NCBI GenBank assembly: GCA_903938075.1
Contig: CAJABS010000212.1
Coordinates: 1 to 9,680 of the forward strand
Source of the DNA: an uncultured Chloroflexota bacterium
Lineage (GTDB): Bacteria; Chloroflexota; Limnocylindria; Limnocylindrales; Limnocylindraceae
Direction: 5' to 3'
DNA: 9,680 nt
The translations under genes and the position numbers were made by a program. Below the pieces are notes generated by a model. The model saw only the letters and a program-made list of their open reading frames with translations. It made no database searches and had not been told where the DNA came from. Below are positions 1 through 5,774 of the stretch, one piece after another; the first letter of the stretch is position 1; every line of letters begins with the position of its first letter.

Positions 1-1
1 C

Positions 2-202
2 CTCGTAATCCAGGGTGAACCGCTCCAACGCATCGGAGCGATCTTGCCGCTTGCGAGCATGCTCTCGCTGCTTCCGCTGATCGCTGGCCGCCCGACACAC
101 CAGGCTGCACGCGCCGCATGGCGCCGATTTATGTTGCTGAACCTCTTCCTTGGCGCTGGGGCCGCCATGTTGATCATTCGCAGCCTCGTCGGCGCTGCGT
201 AG
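2..202 (+). CDS. C-terminal end of a membrane protein, possibly UbiA-family prenyltransferase (partial)
   Basis: An open frame runs in from the left edge to a TAG at 200-202, giving the last 66 residues of a protein. The tail has two hydrophobic stretches, about residues 13-27 (ILPLASMLSLLPLIAG) and 43-62 (FMLLNLFLGAGAAMLIIRSL), separated by a short Arg-rich loop. This two-helix ending with a basic linker fits the last two helices of UbiA-type prenyltransferases (MenA, UbiA, CtaB), but the catalytic Asp motifs of that family would lie outside the window, so the family call is a guess. The frame being coding is better supported: it is open throughout, has typical codon use for the region, and ends 15 nt before mogA. 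Confidence 0.5.
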   Translation, partial: LVIQGEPLQRIGAILPLASMLSLLPLIAGRPTHQAARAAWRRFMLLNLFLGAGAAMLIIRSLVGAA

Positions 203-205
203 TAC

Positions 206-211
206 TACTAT
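206..211 (+). promoter_or_regulatory. Candidate -10 element of a leaderless mogA promoter
   Basis: TACTAT sits 6 nt before the mogA ATG, the distance at which a -10 hexamer would place the transcription start on or next to the A of the ATG. No Shine-Dalgarno sequence occurs before mogA, which agrees with a leaderless message. I see no good -35 hexamer at the right spacing, so this is inference from a weak 4/6 match. Confidence 0.3.
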
Positions 212-217
212 GCGCAG

Positions 218-700
218 ATGAGTGATACGCCGCGATCGATTCTGGTGCTCACCGTCAGTGACTCAATCCATGCTGGCGAACGGGAAGACAAGGCGGGCAC
301 GCTCGCCGCGGCGGCCCTCGTCGCGCACGGGTGGGAGGTGCAGCGCGCGCAGGCCCCCGACGAGCTCGATGCCATTCGCGCGGCGCTCGAACAGCACATC
401 GGTACCGTTGACGTCATCCTGACCGCTGGCGGAACCGGGCTCAGCTCCCGCGATGTCACCCCAGACGCGACCGCGCCACTTCTGGAGCGGCTAATTCCGG
501 GGATTCCTGATGCCATTCGCATGCTGGGGCGCTCCCAGACGCCCGCGGCGATCCTTTCGCGCGGGGTGGCGGGTGTGGCGAAGGGGACCCTCATCGTCAA
601 CCTCCCTGGCGGCAGTGGCGCGGTACGCGACGGGTTGGCGATCCTCCTCCCCGTGCTTGAGCACGCCAGCGACGCAATCGGAGAGCGCGACCGCTCGTAG
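218..700 (+). CDS. mogA: Molybdopterin adenylyltransferase MogA (MogA/MoaB family)
   Basis: The 160-residue cytoplasmic enzyme activates molybdopterin by adenylylation so that molybdate can be inserted, a late step of molybdenum cofactor synthesis. The family pattern is complete: TVSD at 12-15 followed by the GERED segment, the molybdopterin-binding GGTGLSSRDVTPDAT at 71-85, IPGIPDAIR at 93-101, the LSR at 113-115, and the NLPGG loop at 128-132. The length is normal for single-domain MogA/MoaB. MoaB, its close relative, cannot be excluded, because the two are separated only by alignment. The start is the only sensible ATG. It lacks a Shine-Dalgarno sequence and has TACTAT 6 nt upstream, suggesting leaderless translation. 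No other cofactor genes lie in the window, so the partner MoeA and molybdoenzymes must be elsewhere. Confidence 0.9.
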   Translation: MSDTPRSILVLTVSDSIHAGEREDKAGTLAAAALVAHGWEVQRAQAPDELDAIRAALEQHIGTVDVILTAGGTGLSSRDVTPDATAPLLERLIPGIPDAIRMLGRSQTPAAILSRGVAGVAKGTLIVNLPGGSGAVRDGLAILLPVLEHASDAIGERDRS

Positions 701-721
701 CCCTCTCAGGCGTGCCTTCGC

Positions 722-737
722 ACACAAGATCGTGTGT
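722..737. promoter_or_regulatory. Putative NrdR box upstream of nrdR-dcd
   Basis: ACACAAGATCGTGTGT is a 16-bp near-perfect palindrome (14 of 16 positions symmetric) in the gap between mogA and nrdR. Its size and ACAC...GTGT ends match the NrdR-box consensus acaCwAtATaTwGtgt as I recall it (13 of 16 positions). A -10-like TAGACT (737-742) overlaps its right edge, so NrdR bound here would cover the promoter of its own gene, as expected of an autorepressor. Only one box is visible, whereas NrdR sites often occur in pairs. The palindrome is seen directly; identification as an NrdR site rests on consensus match and position. Confidence 0.6.
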
Positions 738-751
738 AGACTCTCCCCGAG

Positions 752-783
752 ACCGCAACCTGCGGTGGCCCCGCGCGCCGCGG
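752..783 (+). other. Two small hairpins in the predicted nrdR leader
   Basis: ACCGCA-ACC-TGCGGT (752-766) and CCGCG-CGC-CGCGG (771-783) are two perfect short inverted repeats in tandem, between the putative NrdR box and the nrdR ribosome-binding site. Neither is followed by a run of T, so they do not form an intrinsic terminator for mogA. They may be leader structures or chance products of GC-rich sequence. Confidence 0.3.
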
Positions 784-806
784 TGCAAAGGTGAGGAGGA
801 GCGAGG

Positions 807-1310
807 GTGCGTTGCCCATCGTGCAAGGAGCCAGATACGCGCGTCGTGGACTCGCGCGATCTTGATGACGGTTCCGTCATTCGTCGCCGCCGCGCCTGCC
901 GCATTTGCGGTACACGCGTTACGACGTACGAGCGCGCCGAACTTGCCAAGCTCTATGTCATCAAGCGCTCGGGCGAGCGTCAGGAGTACGACTCCCAGAA
1001 ACTCCTAGAGGGGCTGCGCCGTGCGCTGACGCGGCGCCCGGTTCCGGTTGATGCCCCAGAGCGCGCCGTTGAGGCGATCGAGGCACAGATTCGGGCTAGC
1101 GGCGCAACAGAGCTCTCCTCTGCGCGCATCGGCGCCTTAACGATGGCGGCGCTGCGCGAGATCGATCAGATTGCCTACATCCGCTTTGCGAGCGTCTACC
1201 AGTCGTTTGAAGACCTCGAAACGCTCAAGCGGGAAGTCGACGAGCTGCTCACCGAGAAGAGTGCAGGGAAGGGGAAGCGTCGCATTCGTGCCGTGGAGGC
1301 AGAGGCATGA
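807..1310 (+). CDS. nrdR: Transcriptional repressor NrdR
   Basis: NrdR is a nucleotide-sensing repressor of ribonucleotide reductase genes. The 167-residue protein has the family's two parts. An N-terminal zinc ribbon spans about residues 1-45, with ligands C3, C6, C31 and C34 and the basic, Arg-rich DNA-binding stretch at 26-29. An ATP-cone domain covers about 49-139, beginning VIKRSG and ending with the conserved AYIRFASVY. A short charged tail follows. The start is a GTG at 807, which gives the canonical MRCPSC N-terminus and has a strong GAGGAG ribosome-binding site at about 792-797. The gene overlaps dcd by 4 nt (ATGA), so the two are translationally coupled. A 16-bp NrdR-box-like palindrome lies 70 nt upstream, suggesting autoregulation. 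No reductase gene is in the window. Confidence 0.97.
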   Translation: MRCPSCKEPDTRVVDSRDLDDGSVIRRRRACRICGTRVTTYERAELAKLYVIKRSGERQEYDSQKLLEGLRRALTRRPVPVDAPERAVEAIEAQIRASGATELSSARIGALTMAALREIDQIAYIRFASVYQSFEDLETLKREVDELLTEKSAGKGKRRIRAVEAEA

Positions 1311-1921
1311 GCGTTCTCTCTGATCGCGACATCCTGACCGCGATCGCAGCAGGCGAGATCGCGATCTCGCCGTTTGACGCGGTCGATGTACAGCCGGCCT
1401 CGGTTGACCTCCACCTTGACGGTACGTTCCGTGTCTTTCGCAATAATCGCTACGGCTTCATTGATCCGCGCGTAGAGCAGCCGGACCTCACCGAGATTGA
1501 GCGCGTTGCCGATGGCGAGCAGTTCATGCTGCACCCAGGTGAGTTTGTGCTGGGCCAAACGCGCGAGAAGATTTCGCTAGGAAACTCGCTGCTCGGACGC
1601 CTTGATGGGAAGTCATCACTCGGGCGACTGGGTCTACTCATTCACTCCACCGCTGGGTACGTTGATCCGGGCTGGGTTGGGAATCTCACGCTGGAACTAG
1701 GGAATGTTGCTCGTCTGCCAATTGCGCTCTATCCAGGAATGCGCATCGGCCAGATCTCGTTCCACCGCATGTCTTCAGAGGTTGAGCGTCCATACGGAAG
1801 CAGCGAGCTGCGCAGCCGCTACCAGGGCCAAACGGAGCCGACCGCGTCGGCAGCGCACGTTGGCTTTGATGACGAGCAGCAGGCGCATGACGGAGCGAGG
1901 ATCACCAAGCCTCGTGACTGA
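1307..1921 (+). CDS. dcd: dCTP deaminase, probably of the bifunctional dCTP deaminase/dUTPase type
   Basis: The 204-residue protein belongs to the trimeric dCTP deaminase/dUTPase fold. The core is GKSSLGRLGL at 101-110, HSTAG at 113-117, VDPGW at 119-123 and LTLELGN at 127-133, whose E130 is the expected catalytic glutamate. The C-terminal PYGSS and SRYQGQ (163-175) form the lid that closes over the triphosphate. Enzymes with HSTAG and SRYQGQ, such as that of Mycobacterium tuberculosis, convert dCTP directly to dUMP, whereas E. coli Dcd has VTAHR at the HSTAG position and stops at dUTP. I therefore infer the bifunctional type. The C-terminus extends about 20 residues past the lid. A GGAGG at 1295-1299 lies 7 nt before the ATG, and the start overlaps nrdR. 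Co-transcription with nrdR fits control of dNTP balance. Confidence 0.95.
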   Translation: MSVLSDRDILTAIAAGEIAISPFDAVDVQPASVDLHLDGTFRVFRNNRYGFIDPRVEQPDLTEIERVADGEQFMLHPGEFVLGQTREKISLGNSLLGRLDGKSSLGRLGLLIHSTAGYVDPGWVGNLTLELGNVARLPIALYPGMRIGQISFHRMSSEVERPYGSSELRSRYQGQTEPTASAAHVGFDDEQQAHDGARITKPRD

Positions 1922-2750
1922 ACGTCGCAGCATTGATCTCGGGGGGATCACGGTCGACCTGCTTCGTATCGGAACCTTCTGGAGCGATGCAGGAGCGATC
2001 TTCGGGCCTGTACCCCAGGAGACGTGGGCGCCGATGGTGGCGAGCGAGCTTGATGCACGATCCCGCCTCTTGCAGGCGCTCAACATCTTGCATGTCAGCG
2101 ACGCGAGTGGCGCGGTGTTGCTGGAGACCGGCGCAGTGCCAGCCGGCGCGCAGGTGAGCGATGCAGATACCGATTCACGCTCGGCACGTGAGGCACTCGT
2201 CTCTGCCGGCTTCGATGTCGAGCGAATTGCCAGCATTGTGCCGAGCCACCTGCATCGTGACCACGCCGGTGGGCTGGTAGACCAGCAGGGTGCTGCTGCC
2301 TTTGCGAACGCCCAGATCGTTGCCCCCCAGCGTGAGATCGCGGCGGTGGCGAGCGGATCTCTTCGCGCGCGCGCCGCGTACGACGTTCCCGGCCTCACGC
2401 GCCTCTTTAGCGCTACTGCACCACGCTCATTTGACGGCACGCTGGAGCTCACCCCAACGATCACGCTGCGTCGGCTCGGTGGGCACACTCCCGGCTCTCA
2501 GGCCACCATCGTGCGCGGACGCGAACGCACGCTCCTCTTCCTCGGCGATCTCTTCATGCGCCCCTGGCAGGCGAACCCGCGCTGGGTAACGGCGTACGAC
2601 GACGAGGCGTGGGTCTCCGTTGACGCGAAGGCCTCCATCTTTGCGGAGGCGGCGGCGGGCGAGTGGCTGGTGGTCATGAGCCATGAGGTACAGACTCCCG
2701 TCGGCCGCATCGTGGCTGACCGCGATCGCTTCCGATTCGTTAGCGAGTAG
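1887..2750 (+). CDS. MBL-fold metallohydrolase of unknown substrate
   Basis: The 287-residue cytoplasmic protein (no signal peptide seen) has the full set of metallo-beta-lactamase-fold ligands: H121-x-H123-x-D125-H126 in PSHLHRDHAGG, H200 in GGHTPGS, D221 in FLGDLF and H266 in MSHE. It should bind two metals. The N-terminal DAGAIFGPVP and ALNILHV segments resemble a widespread hydrolase group related to lactonases (recalled pattern GGAMFGVVP ... LVDTG). Where most members have DTG after the first strands, this protein has E80-T-G. The substrate cannot be read from sequence. The start is uncertain: ATG 1887 overlaps dcd by 35 nt, GTG 1914 overlaps it by 8 nt, and neither has a convincing ribosome-binding site. 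A longer frame back to 1704 would lie inside the dcd core and is unlikely. The gene probably belongs to the nrdR-dcd transcript. Confidence 0.85.
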   Translation: MTERGSPSLVTERRSIDLGGITVDLLRIGTFWSDAGAIFGPVPQETWAPMVASELDARSRLLQALNILHVSDASGAVLLETGAVPAGAQVSDADTDSRSAREALVSAGFDVERIASIVPSHLHRDHAGGLVDQQGAAAFANAQIVAPQREIAAVASGSLRARAAYDVPGLTRLFSATAPRSFDGTLELTPTITLRRLGGHTPGSQATIVRGRERTLLFLGDLFMRPWQANPRWVTAYDDEAWVSVDAKASIFAEAAAGEWLVVMSHEVQTPVGRIVADRDRFRFVSE

Positions 2751-3327
2751 GGAGCAGCTCCTCAACCAGCGCGGTTGCCGCTTCGCTGGTCAGTGGCCCC
2801 GTAACGACGCGCAGAACGCGCCCATCGGCATCAAGGATGAGTTTCGTTGGGATGCCACCAGCACCCGCCGCGCGAAAGAGTTCGCTATTGACGTCGACGA
2901 GGAGGAGGTAGCCGAGCTCATAGCGCTCTGCATACGCGGCGACAGTCGACGAAAGCTCCCCGACGGAGATACCGATCACCTGGAGGCCGCGATCGCGGTA
3001 CGCCTCTGCGAGCGCGCGCAGCACCGGAGTCTCCTGCTGGCAGGGCGGGCACCAGGTGGCGAAGAGGTCGACGATCACGAGGCGTGGGGCTGGGAGTGCC
3101 GCCTGTGCCTCTGCAAAGACACCACCACCAGCGACAGGTTGCGCTGCAGGGATCGTGAACGTTGCGCCAACCTCGATCCCAGTGGCGTTCGGGTCAACGA
3201 CGTAGAGATCACTTGGGGTTGCGGTTCCAGGGGTGATGTTTGTGCGCGACAGCAACAGCAGGAGTGCGAGTAGGGCGGCCGCAACCCCGATTGCTCCGAT
3301 GCTGCGGCGCGAAAACGGTCCGATCAC
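2740..3327 (-). CDS. Membrane-anchored TlpA/ResA-like thiol-disulfide oxidoreductase
   Basis: The 195-residue protein has an N-terminal basic patch and one hydrophobic helix (about 10-27), expected to anchor it with the rest outside the membrane. A thioredoxin fold follows from about residue 55: IVDLFATWCPPC with active-site C93 and C96, then the GGIPTKLILD segment carrying the cis-proline P160. WCPPC is characteristic of TlpA/ResA-like reductases rather than oxidases such as DsbA. Such proteins keep apocytochrome c or other exported thiols reduced. The start is a GTG at 3327 overlapping the end of ccdA by 4 nt (GTGA) with no clear ribosome-binding site, so translation is probably coupled to ccdA. 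CcdA is its likely electron supplier. Its 3' end overlaps the convergent hydrolase gene by 11 nt. Confidence 0.92.
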   Translation of the reverse strand: MIGPFSRRSIGAIGVAAALLALLLLLSRTNITPGTATPSDLYVVDPNATGIEVGATFTIPAAQPVAGGGVFAEAQAALPAPRLVIVDLFATWCPPCQQETPVLRALAEAYRDRGLQVIGISVGELSSTVAAYAERYELGYLLLVDVNSELFRAAGAGGIPTKLILDADGRVLRVVTGPLTSEAATALVEELLPTR

Positions 3328-4016
3328 AGGCCAGGGAGCCCAGGCATGATGCGCGAAAGCAACGTGAGGCCGCCAGTTGCAATGAGGATTCCGATCGCTG
3401 CAACGAGAAGGCCGCCGACGATGCCAGCGATGCGCGTTCCGCCGCGGAGTCGACTGAGGATTCGCTGCAACGCAGCGGGGCTGCGATCAGCCACGGCCGC
3501 CAAGGCCAAGAAGGGGAGTGCGAGGCCGACGCTGTAGAGCGCCAGCAGCAGCGCAGCGCCAGCAGGGTTGCTTCCAGCGGCCGCGATTCCGAGGATCGCC
3601 CCAAGGACGACACCGATGCAGGGTGTCCAGGCGATAGCGAAGGCGGCCCCGAGCAAGAGGCTGCCGAGGTAGCCACCGCGCAGGATTGGCGTCGGTGCGC
3701 GCATACGGTCGAGTTGTGGAATGCGCAGAAGACCAGCAAGGTGCAGGCCGCCAACCGTCACGGCAACACCGACTGGGATCTGCAGAATCGGCAGGAGTCG
3801 CCCGGCGGCGCCACCGACGTAGCCCGCGCTAACGCCGAGGGCGATGAAGATCACGCTAAAGCCAGTGGTGAAGAGGAGGGCGTGACGCATGCGTGATGTT
3901 CCGGCACTGAGCGCGGCGAGACGACCGAGGTAGGCGGGGACGATTGGGAGCACGCAGGGCGAGAGGAAGCTCAGCGCACCCGCAAGAAGTGCCGTAAGGG
4001 CGTTAACGCTTTCCAT
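3324..4016 (-). CDS. ccdA: CcdA-type membrane thiol-electron transporter
   Basis: This is a 230-residue polytopic membrane protein of the CcdA/DsbD-beta family, which passes electrons from cytoplasmic thioredoxin-like proteins across the membrane to TlpA- or ResA-like partners. About six helices are visible (roughly 6-28, 46-68, 78-97, 117-145, 155-176, 197-220). The two redox cysteines sit in the conserved contexts SPCVLP (C21) and TPCIG (C133), which mark the family. I chose ATG 4016 because AGGAG (complement of 4023-4027) lies 6 nt upstream; a TTG one codon earlier would leave only 3 nt. The start overlaps the upstream glutaredoxin-like gene by 14 nt and the end overlaps the tlpA-like gene by 4 nt. 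No cytochrome c assembly genes (ccsA, ccsB) are adjacent, so the final target is open. Confidence 0.93.
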   Translation of the reverse strand: MESVNALTALLAGALSFLSPCVLPIVPAYLGRLAALSAGTSRMRHALLFTTGFSVIFIALGVSAGYVGGAAGRLLPILQIPVGVAVTVGGLHLAGLLRIPQLDRMRAPTPILRGGYLGSLLLGAAFAIAWTPCIGVVLGAILGIAAAGSNPAGAALLLALYSVGLALPFLALAAVADRSPAALQRILSRLRGGTRIAGIVGGLLVAAIGILIATGGLTLLSRIMPGLPGL

Positions 4017-4275
4017 CAACCGCTCCTACGGCGCTGCGCACATGTGCGGCAATCTGCATCCGGCTGAGAGCGAGTGGCAAGAGTTGACCCGCAACTTCGA
4101 GTGCGGGGATCTGCTCAAGAAGCCGCGCATGCATGGCTGGGTCCTCCTCAATGTTCACAACGCTGAGGGTGAGGCGAGAGCCCCCTTCGGCGATGAGTGT
4201 GCGCACGATCGCCTCTGTGCTCTCACAGAGTTCGCACCCTGGGCGACCGTAGAGCGTGATGAGGGTCTGCTCCAT
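4003..4275 (-). CDS. Glutaredoxin-like small thiol protein (DUF836-like)
   Basis: A 90-residue soluble protein begins LITLYGRPGCELC, a beta strand leading into a CxxC motif (C14, C17), followed by a helix and a second strand with VNIEEDP (51-57). This is the glutaredoxin-like DUF836 pattern. The usual cis-proline TxPV of true glutaredoxins is replaced by EVAGQLLPL, which is common in that group. The role inferred from context is a cytoplasmic thiol carrier feeding CcdA, because it is the first gene of the operon and overlaps ccdA. The ATG at 4275 has GGGAG about 9 nt upstream. The promoter must lie within the 41-nt gap before the divergent tRNA-Arg or inside that tRNA gene. Confidence 0.85.
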   Translation of the reverse strand: MEQTLITLYGRPGCELCESTEAIVRTLIAEGGSRLTLSVVNIEEDPAMHARLLEQIPALEVAGQLLPLALSRMQIAAHVRSAVGAVDGKR

Positions 4276-4316
4276 GCGGGTATTCTCCCACGCCGCGTTC
4301 AGATACCCTACGGGGG
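4276..4316. promoter_or_regulatory. 41-nt divergent promoter region between the redox operon and tRNA-Arg
   Basis: This gap must serve transcription in both directions. On the plus strand TACCCT (4304-4309) ends 7 nt before the first tRNA base and is a candidate -10. On the minus strand TAGGGT occupies the overlapping complement (4305-4310) and could be the -10 of the redox operon, leaving a leader that contains GGGAG. No convincing -35 is seen for either, and any minus-strand -35 would fall inside the tRNA gene. Confidence 0.3.
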
Positions 4317-4392
4317 GCCCCTGTAGCTCAGTGGATAGAGCGCCGCCGTCCTAAGGCGGGCGTCGTCGGTTCGATTCCGGCCGGGGGCACCA
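4317..4392 (+). tRNA. tRNA-Arg, anticodon CCU
   Basis: A complete 76-nt cloverleaf with encoded CCA. The acceptor stem GCCCCTG pairs with CGGGGGC (one T-G pair); the D stem is GCTC/GAGC, the anticodon stem CCGCC/GGCGG, the variable loop 5 nt and the T stem GTCGG/CCGGC with TTCGATT loop. The anticodon CCT at 4350-4352 reads AGG. Base 32 is G, where tRNAs normally have a pyrimidine. The MFS gene begins 34 nt after the CCA with no terminator between them. Confidence 0.97.
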
Positions 4393-4426
4393 TGAGGTGA
4401 GCAGGGGAACAGGCGAGGAGGTCACG

Positions 4427-5767
4427 ATGAGCGAGGCATCACGGATGCAGAAAGAGATCCCGGACTTCCAGCAGCCGCCCGATGTTGGGGTGCTGCGGAA
4501 CGGCGCGTTCCTGCGTCTCTGGATTGCCCAGCTCTTTACCCAGATCGGTGGCAACGTCGTGCTCTATGGGCTCACGGTGCTGGTCGCCGAGCGAAGCGGC
4601 TCAACCTCAACGCTCAGCGCCCTCTTCTTGAGCTTCCTGGTCCCAGCCGTTCTCCTTTCGCCAATTGCCGGCGTATGGGTGGATCGACTCGACAAGCGGC
4701 TCGTGCTGATCATCGCCAACCTCACCCGTGCCGGCGCCTTCTTCCTCATGCTGGGGAGCGTTGATTCCCTGGGCATTGTGCTCTTGCTGAACATCTTTGC
4801 GAGCTTTATGACAACCCTCTTCGCCCCCGCAGAGCTTGCGATGATTCCGCTCCTCGTTCGTCGGGACCAGCTCACCTCAGCAAATGGGCTCTTTACCTTC
4901 ACGCTCAATGCAGCATTTGCGCTGGGGTTTGCACTCCTCGGGCCTGCCGTCGTGCGCATCGCTGGCCCAGAAGCCTCAATCATTTTGGTCGCCGTGCTCT
5001 TCCTGCTGGCGGGTCTGCTCTGCTTCGGTCTCCCAGCAGCACCACCCCCAAAGCTGGCCGGCAACATGCGAACCAATACGACACAAGCCACTCGAACCAC
5101 CACCGGTGAACTGGTTGAGGGACTTCGCTTTATGTGGCGTCACAGCTCCGTCCTCTGGTCGCTGGCTTACCTTGCGATCGCTGCCAGCGTGGTGGGGGTC
5201 ATGGGAGTTCTTGGCCCCGAGTATGTGAGTGACTCCCTCGGACTAGATGCGCGAGACTTCTGGTTGGTCGTTCTGCCGATTGGTCTCGGCGTCGTGACTG
5301 GCATCCTGGCGCTCAACAGTTGGGGTGCAAACCTGCCACGCCGTCGCCTTATTGAAGGGGGACTCTTTGGTGTCGGAGCGGGCCTCGCGTTGCTCGCCCT
5401 CGCCGTACCGATTAGCCGCGCGATCTCTGACGGCGCACAGCTCCTGGGCGAGCTTCCGCTCGATTCCGGTGCATCTACGCTGGCGACGGTGATCTTCGTC
5501 GCCTACTTCGCCGGTGTGGCGTACGGACTGGTAGCGATTCCTGCCCAAACGGCACTGCAAGAGGAGCTGCCTGAGGAGGTGCGTGGGCGCGTCTTTGGCG
5601 TCTTGAACATGCTCGTCAGCCTCGGCAGCTTCGTCCCAATCATTGCGGTGGGACCGATCGCCGATGCCATTGGCGCAACCAACACGCTCCTGGGCGTAGG
5701 CGCCTTCATCGTGATGGTGGCCGCTGCCTCAATTATTCGCGGCCCAAAGCGACCGGCGCGCGCCTAG
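4427..5767 (+). CDS. Major facilitator superfamily transporter (MFS_3/EntS-like exporter type)
   Basis: This 446-residue inner-membrane transporter has about twelve hydrophobic segments in two halves, separated by a hydrophilic loop at about 203-232. MFS motif A lies between helices 2 and 3: GVWVDRLDKR at 82-91. The C-terminal half has PAQTALQEELPEEVRGRVFG (372-391), whose RGRVFG is typical of the MFS_3 branch that includes EntS-like siderophore and drug exporters. Export of a small molecule by proton antiport is the family expectation; the substrate is unknown. The start is ATG 4427, with GAGGAGGT at 4415-4422 just upstream. An in-frame GTG at 4397 has no comparable signal and would begin 4 nt after the tRNA. 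The gene is likely co-transcribed with tRNA-Arg and runs convergently toward psuG with a 7-nt gap. Confidence 0.9.
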   Translation: MSEASRMQKEIPDFQQPPDVGVLRNGAFLRLWIAQLFTQIGGNVVLYGLTVLVAERSGSTSTLSALFLSFLVPAVLLSPIAGVWVDRLDKRLVLIIANLTRAGAFFLMLGSVDSLGIVLLLNIFASFMTTLFAPAELAMIPLLVRRDQLTSANGLFTFTLNAAFALGFALLGPAVVRIAGPEASIILVAVLFLLAGLLCFGLPAAPPPKLAGNMRTNTTQATRTTTGELVEGLRFMWRHSSVLWSLAYLAIAASVVGVMGVLGPEYVSDSLGLDARDFWLVVLPIGLGVVTGILALNSWGANLPRRRLIEGGLFGVGAGLALLALAVPISRAISDGAQLLGELPLDSGASTLATVIFVAYFAGVAYGLVAIPAQTALQEELPEEVRGRVFGVLNMLVSLGSFVPIIAVGPIADAIGATNTLLGVGAFIVMVAAASIIRGPKRPARA

Positions 5768-5774
5768 CGACTCG

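Noticed and set aside
1704..1886. Longer N-terminus of the MBL hydrolase
   Set aside because: It would overlap the conserved core of dcd by about 218 nt, and the extra residues are basic and unlike the family.
1775..2488. A 237-codon open frame antisense to the MBL hydrolase
   Set aside because: The sense frame carries all metal-binding motifs; the antisense product is low-complexity Arg/Ser/Ala-rich.
3240..3896. A 218-codon plus-strand frame across ccdA and the tlpA-like gene
   Set aside because: Its product is hydrophilic and lacks motifs, while the minus strand encodes clear CcdA and WCPPC proteins there.
4017..4019. TTG start for ccdA
   Set aside because: It leaves 3 nt to the AGGAG site; the adjacent ATG has 6 nt and is the better start.
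4427..5767. The MFS protein as a pseudouridine importer for psuKG
   Set aside because: It is on the opposite strand, convergent, and has MFS_3 exporter-type features; proximity alone is not evidence.
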